A stretch of 64,000 bases of DNA from UBA9732 sp963599445 (GTDB lineage Bacteria; Spirochaetota; Spirochaetia; Sphaerochaetales; Sphaerochaetaceae): NCBI GenBank assembly GCA_963599445.1, contig CAVBWZ010000001.1, positions 1-64,000 on the forward strand. The letters are read 5' to 3'. The translations under genes and the position numbers were made by a program. Position 1 is the stretch's first letter. Each line of letters starts with the position of its first letter. The notes under the pieces were generated by a model that saw nothing but the letters and a program-made list of their open reading frames with translations, did no database searches and was not told where the DNA came from. Positions 57,572 to 64,000 of this stretch are shown here, in pieces.

Positions 57572-58972
57572 ATGAAAAAACGATTGGTTCTGTTTTTGTG
57601 TGTGCTTCTGTGCATACAAGCCATGGTGTTCGCCATTGACATAGACTCCCTTGTGGAGAGTGCGGTTGCAAACAGCGACTCCATTGAGAAGCTTAGGATC
57701 ACCAAGGAGAATTCCCTTGTGTCCTCTCAGTTGGCGGATCTTGAAGACGAAACGAAGGTGTCCGTTTCATCCGGTACGATCCTTGTCCAGAAGGATTCCT
57801 TTTCCATGAATCCTTCCGTCAATGTGTCCCTTGGTGGACTTGACGATGACCTCTCAGTGGATTTTGGTGTTGCGAACTCTACCTCCATTGGCTTTGGCAA
57901 CGAGTTGAAAAGCTCAACGATCACTCCAAGCGCCAGCGTTTCGAAGACGTTCGACCTTTCGTCCTTTGTGGATGAGAGGGACTCCATATCAAAGACCATA
58001 AACGCTCTTCAAAGAGAGCTTAACTATTCGAAAGGTGTCCTGGAATTTGAGAACGGTGTGATAAACGATGTCATCTCCATAATCCAGACCACCATTTCAA
58101 TCGAAACCTCACAGAGGGAGCTTGATAGAAGGCAGAAAAGCTACGAATCGGACATAGCCCTTGGAGTTATAAACGAGGGAAGCCTTTCCGACATGAAGGC
58201 GCAAATGGAGCTCTCCAAGCTTTCTACGTCCCTTGAAAGCAGCAAGACTCAGCTTGAGACTGCAAAGCGCAATTTCTACAATGACTACGGCATTGCCTAC
58301 GAGGATGTGGACTCAGTGCGTGAGGCTGTGCTTGAGGTTTCAGCGTCAAGTGAAGGGAACACCAGCGTAATGGTCGCCAGACTCAATTTGGACAAGGCGC
58401 AGCAGGAACTGGACGCCAAGACCGGAGATACGGGTGAGACTCTAAAGCTTTCCTCTTCCTTTGAAACCCCCGTCACGTTCTCAAACGGGGCGGATGCAAA
58501 GGCATCGGTCTCAGGGAATGTGGGTGCAAGGATATCGGGCTCGAACTACAGCGTGTCCGCCACTGCAAACGCCAAGTACGATGGGTCCTTCACGCCATCG
58601 TTGACGATTCAGGGGACGTGGTCGAACAGGACGGACAGGAAGGCGACGGACTTGGAGGTCCTTACGTTGGAGAATGACCTTATCGTGGCCCAGATGAACT
58701 ATGACAGTGCAAAACAGAGCTATGATGACACTGTCAGGACATTGTCCATTGAAGTGCAGAACCATAGGGCGACCGTGGAGGCGTTCGAAGTGGAGGCCAA
58801 GTACAACAAGATGATCCTTGAATATACGACGACGTTGTACGAGAAGGGCATGGCATCGGATTCCGAACTGTCGGACGCCCAGGCTTCCGTTGCCAAGGAC
58901 GATGCAAACCGCATCGTGTATGCGCTTCAGGCTTTGGTTCTTGAGAACAGGATAAAGATAAACGAACTGTAG
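57572..58972 (+). CDS. TolC-family outer-membrane efflux protein
   Basis: The 466-residue protein has a signal peptide (about 1-21, VFA|ID) and two OEP halves with long helices (LQRELNYSKGVLEFENGVIN, LVAQMNYDSAKQSYDDTVRT-like, ending with YEKGMASDSELSDAQASV). Strand segments VNVSLGGLDDDLSVDFGVAN and GNVGARISGSNYSVSATAN form the barrel. It is the outer-membrane channel of the exporter encoded with the next three genes. No Shine-Dalgarno is obvious. Confidence 0.85.
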   Translation: MKKRLVLFLCVLLCIQAMVFAIDIDSLVESAVANSDSIEKLRITKENSLVSSQLADLEDETKVSVSSGTILVQKDSFSMNPSVNVSLGGLDDDLSVDFGVANSTSIGFGNELKSSTITPSASVSKTFDLSSFVDERDSISKTINALQRELNYSKGVLEFENGVINDVISIIQTTISIETSQRELDRRQKSYESDIALGVINEGSLSDMKAQMELSKLSTSLESSKTQLETAKRNFYNDYGIAYEDVDSVREAVLEVSASSEGNTSVMVARLNLDKAQQELDAKTGDTGETLKLSSSFETPVTFSNGADAKASVSGNVGARISGSNYSVSATANAKYDGSFTPSLTIQGTWSNRTDRKATDLEVLTLENDLIVAQMNYDSAKQSYDDTVRTLSIEVQNHRATVEAFEVEAKYNKMILEYTTTLYEKGMASDSELSDAQASVAKDDANRIVYALQALVLENRIKINEL

Positions 58973-58991
58973 GGGTTCATAGGATACGATT

Positions 58992-60155
58992 ATGGCAAAC
59001 ATGACGAACGACAACGAAAACAAGGTTCTGAACGAAAGGAAGAGAAAGCTCAAGAGAAGGAAGATAAGGACCGTGGTCATTTTGGTCTTGGTCGCGGTTG
59101 TCCTCTTTGGGCTCTTCGAAAGCTACAGCTTCTATATGCAGAACGGGCGTTGGCCTTGGAAGAATGAAGCTACCCCCTCTGTAGTCCAGGAGCTTACGAC
59201 CCAGGCCTACGAGAGTAGGTACAGCACTCAGATAGACATATCGGGCTCGGTGCAGGCCATAGACACCCAAGAGGTCAAGATAAGGGCCACGGGTGCCGTC
59301 ACCGGTGTGTATGTGGAGGAGGGCGATAGAGTTGTCAAAGGTCAGCTTCTTGCAACCGTGGATGATACCGACCAGCAGTACACCGTTGCCAACCTTGAGA
59401 AGCAGATCGAAGTGGCCCGTGTAAGCGGTAGTACAAGCAAGAGGGACATCGAGCTTCTTGAGATGCAGCTCGACAGTGCAAAGAAGAAGCTCGAGTACAC
59501 GAAGGCGTATGCCAACTTCGATGGCGTGGTGGTCTCTGTGTCCATAAGCGAGGGCGACTATTTCGATGCCGGCTCCGCCGTCATGACGATAATAGACGAC
59601 AGCAAGCTCAAGGCCACCGTTGAGATAGATGAGATAGACATCCAAATGGTTGAGCTTGGCATGTCTGCATCCCTTACAAGCGATGCCGTTCCCGGCCAGT
59701 CCATACAGGCTCGTGTCTCATACATTCCAATGATTGGACGCTATTCAAGCCAAGGCATTGGCGTCATGGATGTCGAGATCGTCATAGACGACCCGCCTGC
59801 TGCGCTCAAACCGGGTTTCTCCTTCGAAGGTACGATAGACATCGAGTCCGAGCAGGTCATGCTCCTTGTCCCTCAGTCCGCCGTCACTACAAACAACGGG
59901 GTGAGCACTGTTGTGCGTCTGAATGCAGACGGGACCCGCGAGACCGTTGTGCTTCAGGTCAAGTACCTTGGAGAGAGCGTCTATCAGGTTCTCTCCGGTG
60001 ACATAAAGGCTGGGGATACGCTGGTGTACACTCCTGGATCAGGTGGTTCTGTCGGCTTCATGTCAATGATGGGAGGCCCTTCGATGGACAGTGCTCCTAG
60101 GGGTGGATCCTCCGCTGTGATCGGCGGTGCAGACGGCCCGGTTGTGATGTTCTGA
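58992..60155 (+). CDS. Efflux periplasmic adaptor (MacA/HlyD family)
   Basis: The 387-residue adaptor has one N-terminal membrane helix (about 28-48), biotinyl-lipoyl halves (VKIRATGAVTGVYVEEGDRVVKGQLL and NFDGVVVSVSISEGDYF), a helical hairpin and beta-barrel domain. It bridges the MacB-like pump and the TolC-like channel. The C-terminal 30 residues are Gly/Ser/Met-rich and end SSAVIGGADGPVVMF, a motif better known from OadB-type decarboxylase subunits. AGGA precedes the ATG. Confidence 0.9.
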   Translation: MANMTNDNENKVLNERKRKLKRRKIRTVVILVLVAVVLFGLFESYSFYMQNGRWPWKNEATPSVVQELTTQAYESRYSTQIDISGSVQAIDTQEVKIRATGAVTGVYVEEGDRVVKGQLLATVDDTDQQYTVANLEKQIEVARVSGSTSKRDIELLEMQLDSAKKKLEYTKAYANFDGVVVSVSISEGDYFDAGSAVMTIIDDSKLKATVEIDEIDIQMVELGMSASLTSDAVPGQSIQARVSYIPMIGRYSSQGIGVMDVEIVIDDPPAALKPGFSFEGTIDIESEQVMLLVPQSAVTTNNGVSTVVRLNADGTRETVVLQVKYLGESVYQVLSGDIKAGDTLVYTPGSGGSVGFMSMMGGPSMDSAPRGGSSAVIGGADGPVVMF

Positions 60156-60221
60156 GCTCATAGCTTATGATGGTTTGAGTTTGCGAGGATCTGAGTCCGC
60201 TCTGTGAAATGGAGGCCTGCA

Positions 60222-60935
60222 ATGCCAAAGAATGTTAATGGAAAGGTGGAGCTTCCACCTGATTTCCCCGTCATATACATAGAAGACGTCCACCGCTACT
60301 ATGTCGTAGGCGACTTTGTAGTGAAAGCGCTCGACGGTGTCTCGATGCGTGTAGGACGTGGCGATTTTACAGCCATAATGGGTCCTTCAGGCAGTGGAAA
60401 GTCAACTTTGATGAACCTCATAGGATGCTTGGACACCCCAACCGGCGGCAGGATACTCATAGATGGAGAGGACACTTCAGGCCTCAATGAGACGGAGCTT
60501 TCCTACATAAGGAACCGCAAGATTGGTTTCGTGTTCCAGCAGTTCAACCTCCTTGCAAAGATATCCGCCTTGGAGAACGTGATGACGCCTTTGCTGTATA
60601 CAGGAGGCGTTGGAGTGAAGGAACGTCGCGAGCGTGCCGAGTACGCCCTTGAACGTGTAGGCCTCAAGGACAGGATGAAGCACAATCCAAACGAGCTTTC
60701 AGGTGGTCAGAAGCAGCGTGTCGCCATTGCAAGGGCCATGGTGACGCAGCCATCCATAATCCTTGCAGACGAACCCACCGGTGCATTGGACACTGCAACC
60801 GGCGACCAGATCATGGAGCTCTTTGGCGAGCTCAACGTTGAGGGCAACACAATCGTGATTGTGACGCACAACGAAGAGATTGGACGAGCATGCCCGTATC
60901 AGATTCGCATCCGCGATGGTAGAAGGGAGGCCTGA
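60222..60935 (+). CDS. MacB-type ABC transporter ATP-binding protein
   Basis: The 237-residue ATPase belongs to the LolD/MacB group: Walker A GPSGSGKSTLMNLIG (about residue 51), IGFVFQQFNLL, LSGGQKQRVAIARAM, and LADEPTGALDT. TGGAGG lies six bases before the ATG at 60222; the GTG at 60204 lacks such a site. Two bases separate its stop from the permease start. Confidence 0.94.
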   Translation: MPKNVNGKVELPPDFPVIYIEDVHRYYVVGDFVVKALDGVSMRVGRGDFTAIMGPSGSGKSTLMNLIGCLDTPTGGRILIDGEDTSGLNETELSYIRNRKIGFVFQQFNLLAKISALENVMTPLLYTGGVGVKERRERAEYALERVGLKDRMKHNPNELSGGQKQRVAIARAMVTQPSIILADEPTGALDTATGDQIMELFGELNVEGNTIVIVTHNEEIGRACPYQIRIRDGRREA

Positions 60936-60936
60936 C

Positions 60937-62109
60937 ATGTTCTTCGAAAACGTAAAACTTGCCTTTAATTCAATGCGTGGCAGCAAGATGCGTACAATCC
61001 TCTCCTTGCTTGGCATCATAATAGGCGTAGGCTCCGTCGTGGCAATCCTCACTCTTGGAGAGAGCGCCACCAAAAGCATCACGGAAAGCCTCGTCTCAAG
61101 CGGCCTCGAAACCATATCCATAACCACCATGGGAGGGGCGAAGCAGTTCGACGAGCAGTTTGGTTTCGTCCTGGAGCAGAACGTCGCCGACATCAAATCC
61201 GTCCTCCCCGTCAACTCGTCCAGCACTCGTATCCGCAGCGGCAAGGAGATCCAATCCACCACGCTGTATGGCGTTTCGTCCAACTATGCCGATGTCCTTG
61301 ACTATGCCTGCGCCCAGGGTTCCTGGTTCAGCGCCGAGGACAACATCTACAAACGCCAGGTGGTCGTACTTGGTGCCTCCGTGGCGGAGGACCTCTTTCC
61401 AAACGGCGATGTAGTAGGCAGCTATGTGAGCATCTTCAGAAACCAGAGCAAGCGCTATCTTGTAATTGGCGTCATGGAGGAGAAGGATGCAACCCTTGGA
61501 TCATCCTTCAACGACAACATCTATATACCCTACAACACGTTCACCCAACGCTTCCGTAGGGTGACGACCGTAGGTTCCTATGTCGTCCGCATAGCGGATG
61601 GCGCCGATGCCACCAAGGTTGGCGACGACATCACCGCTTTCCTTGACAGCTACGTGGGTGAAGACTACTACTTCCTGATCTCCGCAGCCTCGCTTGCAAC
61701 GATGGCGGAGTCCATAACCGGCACGTTCAGCACCTTCCTTGCCGCAATAGCTGGGATCTCCCTGCTTGTAGGCGGTATTGGCATCATGAACATAATGCTG
61801 GTCTCAGTTGCAGAAAGGACCAAGGAGATAGGCATTCGAAAGGCCCTTGGCGCATCCCCTAGAGTCATAAAGGGGCAGTTCCTCATAGAGGCCATAACCC
61901 TTACGTCCATGGGCGGTCTCATTGGCATACTCTTGGGCAACGGGCTTGGAAAGATCGTGACGAACATAGCCGGCTGGACATTCCACCTCTCTGTGAGCGC
62001 ATGTCTGATCAGCATTGGGTTCTCCATGCTAATTGGAGTGTTCTTTGGACTTTATCCTGCGGCAAAAGCGGCCAAGTTGGATCCTATAGAAGCATTGAAT
62101 TACGAGTAG
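60937..62109 (+). CDS. MacB-type ABC transporter permease
   Basis: The 390-residue permease has the MacB/FtsX layout: first helix (RTILSLLGIIIGVGSVVAIL, about 18-40), a large periplasmic domain (about 45-260), and three helices at the end with GGIGIMNIMLVSVAERTKEI plus GIRKALGAS. Such pumps drive export of peptides, lipids or drugs by a mechanotransmission cycle. GAAGGGAGG precedes the ATG at 60937. Confidence 0.93.
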   Translation: MFFENVKLAFNSMRGSKMRTILSLLGIIIGVGSVVAILTLGESATKSITESLVSSGLETISITTMGGAKQFDEQFGFVLEQNVADIKSVLPVNSSSTRIRSGKEIQSTTLYGVSSNYADVLDYACAQGSWFSAEDNIYKRQVVVLGASVAEDLFPNGDVVGSYVSIFRNQSKRYLVIGVMEEKDATLGSSFNDNIYIPYNTFTQRFRRVTTVGSYVVRIADGADATKVGDDITAFLDSYVGEDYYFLISAASLATMAESITGTFSTFLAAIAGISLLVGGIGIMNIMLVSVAERTKEIGIRKALGASPRVIKGQFLIEAITLTSMGGLIGILLGNGLGKIVTNIAGWTFHLSVSACLISIGFSMLIGVFFGLYPAAKAAKLDPIEALNYE

Positions 62110-62255
62110 TCCTTTTAGGTCTTTTGATGTTAAGTCATTCTAAGTTTCGACCAAAAAACGAAAAAACAAGGTTTTGGTTGAAAATTTTCAACCAAAAGTC
62201 CAAAAAACGTGTTTTTGGTTGAAATACCATGGACATTTCAATTGAACCGAGGACT
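62110..62255. repeat. Intergenic region with a perfect 26-bp palindrome
   Basis: TTTTGGTTGAAAA (62172-62184) is followed at once by its exact complement (62185-62197). A further TTTTTGGTTGAAA (62213-62225) and the inverted GACCAAAAAACG (62150-62161) surround it. It could act as a factor-independent terminator of the exporter operon or as a protein-binding site. Confidence 0.6.
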
Positions 62256-62290
62256 GCAAAAAGGAACCAGGGCCTTTCACAGCCCTGGTT
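62256..62290 (-). terminator. Terminator of the alcohol dehydrogenase gene
   Basis: On the minus strand AACCAGGGC (62290-62282) pairs with GCCCTGGTT (62273-62265), followed by CCTTTTTGC. Confidence 0.85.
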
Positions 62291-62348
62291 CTGAATAGAC
62301 GTTGAGGTTGCGACCTCAGAGACATCGGTCTATGAAAGGCCTTGTCTC

Positions 62349-63566
62349 TTAGAAATCGACTTCTGTGTCGTAGTAGCAGCACTTGAGGAGCTTTTCCATT
62401 TCCTCGACGCTTGGCTGTCGTGGGTTGGAGCCCGTGCAGGCGTCTGCGATTGCGTTCACTGCAATGTCGTGCAGGCGTGAGAGGAAGACATCCTCTGGTA
62501 CGAAGCCCTGCTCGGTTGGATAGCTGTCTGCGCCGTAGTTCTTGATGCAGTGAGGGATGTTGAGGTCGTCGTTCATCTTTCTGAGGGCCTTGATGAGGAG
62601 CTGGACCTTCTCCTTGTCGTCCTTGCCGCCAAGCTTCATGTCATCGGCTATCTTGCCGTAGCGGGCGAGTGCAACTGGATCCTTTGCGTTGAAGGCGATG
62701 ACCTTTGGCAGGTACATTGCATTTGCAGCGCCGTGGATGATGTGTGCACCGTAGTCCTCGAATGCTGCGCCGGTCTTGTGAGCCATTGAGTGCACGATTC
62801 CAAGAAGTGCGTTGGAGAATGCCATGCCTGCGAGGCACTGTGCGTTGTGCATGCTGTCACGCTTTGCCATATCACCGTTGTAGGATGCGACGAGATCCGA
62901 CTGGATCATCTGGATTGCATAGAGTGCAAGAGGATCGGTGTAGTCGCAGTTTGCGGTGGAGACGTATGCCTCGATTGCGTGGGTCATTGCGTCCATACCT
63001 GTGTGGGCGACGAGCTTCTTAGGCATGGTCTCTGCAAGGTCCGGGTCTACGATTGCGACGTCTGGGGTGATCTCGAAGTCGGCGATTGGGTATTTGATTC
63101 TGTCGGCGTAGTTGGTGATGATCGAGAATGCCGTGACCTCTGTCGCTGTGCCCGATGTCGAGGAGATTGCGCAGAAGTGTGCCTTTCTGCGGAGCTTTGG
63201 AAGTCCAAAGACCTTGCACATGTCCTCGAATGTGACCTCTGGATACTCATACTTGATCCACATGGCCTTTGCAGCGTCTATTGGAGAACCGCCGCCCATT
63301 GCAACGATCCAGTCTGGCTGGAACTTGAGCATTGCATCGGCGCCCTTCATTACGGTCTCGACCGATGGATCCGGCTCAATGCCTTCGAAGACCTCTACTT
63401 CCATTCCTGCTTCCTTGAGGTATGCAATTGCTCTGTCAAGGAAACCAAAGCGCTTCATTGAGCCGCCACCAACGCATATCATGGCTCTCTTGCCTTCGAA
63501 TGTCTTGAGTGCTTCAAGAGCGCCTTTTCCGTGGTACAAATCACGTGGGAGTGTGAATCTTGCCAT
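62349..63566 (-). CDS. Iron-containing alcohol dehydrogenase
   Basis: The 405-residue enzyme is a group III alcohol dehydrogenase, close to butanol and 1,3-propanediol dehydrogenases. It has the NAD(P) loop GGGSPIDAAKA (about residue 95), DAMTHAIEAYVS with metal-binding Asp and His, and HSMAHKTGAAFEDYGAHIIH, GAANA with further His ligands. It would reduce fermentation aldehydes to alcohols. AAGGAG lies eight bases before the ATG at 63566; the frame to 63614 has no site. It is monocistronic. Confidence 0.93.
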   Translation of the reverse strand: MARFTLPRDLYHGKGALEALKTFEGKRAMICVGGGSMKRFGFLDRAIAYLKEAGMEVEVFEGIEPDPSVETVMKGADAMLKFQPDWIVAMGGGSPIDAAKAMWIKYEYPEVTFEDMCKVFGLPKLRRKAHFCAISSTSGTATEVTAFSIITNYADRIKYPIADFEITPDVAIVDPDLAETMPKKLVAHTGMDAMTHAIEAYVSTANCDYTDPLALYAIQMIQSDLVASYNGDMAKRDSMHNAQCLAGMAFSNALLGIVHSMAHKTGAAFEDYGAHIIHGAANAMYLPKVIAFNAKDPVALARYGKIADDMKLGGKDDKEKVQLLIKALRKMNDDLNIPHCIKNYGADSYPTEQGFVPEDVFLSRLHDIAVNAIADACTGSNPRQPSVEEMEKLLKCCYYDTEVDF

Positions 63567-63932
63567 AATTATTCTCCTTGTCTGTAGACTTTTTCGGATG
63601 GGTTCTGCGGACATATCCTCATTCGTGCAACTCGTTTGGGAACTCGTCCGGGAATCTCATCTGCGAAAATCATAGCAAGGTGTTTGCCATAGTAGAAATG
63701 CCAATTATGCATAGGGGTAATGCTGTTTTGAATGTGTTTTTTTGTGTGTTTGCGTGTTGGTCGTGTTCCATTGTCCCATGCTTCCATTTGGCTAAGGTTT
63801 AGTACAGTTCGCGCCTTCTTTACTAAAATTCATTGCCTGCACCGTTTGGATTTCGTACATTCCCAGTGCTCATTTGGAAGAGGAAGGGGCCGTACAACTC
63901 AATGACAAGCGTCCTTCAAGGAGAAAACTATT
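63567..63932. other. Divergent intergenic region without a recognised gene
   Basis: These 366 bases separate the dehydrogenase from the last gene. ACTAAAATTC near 63822 is a possible -10 region for the plus-strand gene. Otherwise I see nothing supportable. Confidence 0.4.
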
Positions 63933-64000
63933 ATGAATGGAAAAACGATCAAAGTGCTAAGCGTAATCGCCGGTGTGCTACTCATAGCCGCAGGTGTCGT
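63933..64000 (+). CDS. Membrane protein N-terminus (cut by window edge)
   Basis: ATG at 63933 with CAAGGAG nine bases upstream begins MNGKTIKVLSVIAGVLLIAA, a hydrophobic N-terminal helix running off the window. The pattern resembles DUF308/HdeD-type small membrane proteins, but 22 residues are too few to be sure. Confidence 0.6.
   Translation, partial: MNGKTIKVLSVIAGVLLIAAGV

Overview
The window looks like chromosome of a diderm, host-associated spirochaete, probably a Sphaerochaetaceae or Treponemataceae relative. This rests on gene content: a BspA-like leucine-rich-repeat lipoprotein, a Treponema-type purine-nucleoside-like BMP/ABC system, beta-barrel proteins ending in phenylalanine, a TolC/HlyD/MacB-type exporter, and a 54-residue zinc-ribbon protein of spirochaete type. 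Species-level assignment is not possible by eye. No transposase, integrase or CRISPR array was seen; most of the window is ordinary, well-packed chromosome.

Layout. 1-3.5 kb: the 3' part of a repeat-rich LRR lipoprotein gene. 3.6-7.6 kb: AlbA/Schlafen-type regulator, DNA polymerase IV, TSCPD-domain protein, outer-membrane protein. 7.7-8.0 kb: an unannotated type I toxin-antitoxin-like locus. 8.3-11.5 kb: zinc-ribbon protein, yicC, CMP-kinase-like gene, rpoZ, miaA. 11.4-16.4 kb (minus): membrane protein, then the folC / NFACT / short MEMO operon. 16.8-19.7 kb: acyl-CoA synthetase, yhbY, acyltransferase. 20.1-29.3 kb: one operon of DeoR regulator, BtpA/SgcQ protein, BMP binding protein, ABC ATPase, two permeases, amidohydrolase and FGGY kinase. 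29.7-34.7 kb: tRNA-Asp, a DUF4160/DUF2442 pair, a DNPH1-like hydrolase with a BioY-type ECF importer, mnmA and brnTA. 34.8-46.9 kb: M29 aminopeptidase, DUF362 ferredoxin, SPOUT methyltransferase, AI-2E-type transporter, DksA-like protein, metallo-hydrolase, DbpA-domain protein, and a coiled-coil/MscS/membrane protein/metallopeptidase run. 47-50.9 kb: a second type I toxin-antitoxin-like locus, a lipoprotein behind a promoter holding nine guanines, and a second Y-family polymerase with a small partner. 51-57.5 kb: complete pstSCAB-phoU-phoBR. 57.6-62.1 kb: tripartite exporter. 62.3-64 kb: iron alcohol dehydrogenase and the start of a membrane protein.

How the genes work together. The clearest metabolic unit is the 20-29 kb operon: a regulator, a high-affinity importer of a nucleoside-like compound, a deaminase-like hydrolase, a TIM-barrel protein and a sugar kinase, which together suggest uptake and breakdown of one substrate not yet identified. 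The phosphate regulon is complete and is preceded by an 11-bp-phased Pho-box-like repeat. The two small holin-like toxin genes share a leader and a convergent antisense RNA, so they appear to be copies of one system. At least eight genes have a -10 box 6 or 7 bases before the ATG, which implies a class of leaderless mRNAs, including dinB, brnT and the DUF4160 gene.
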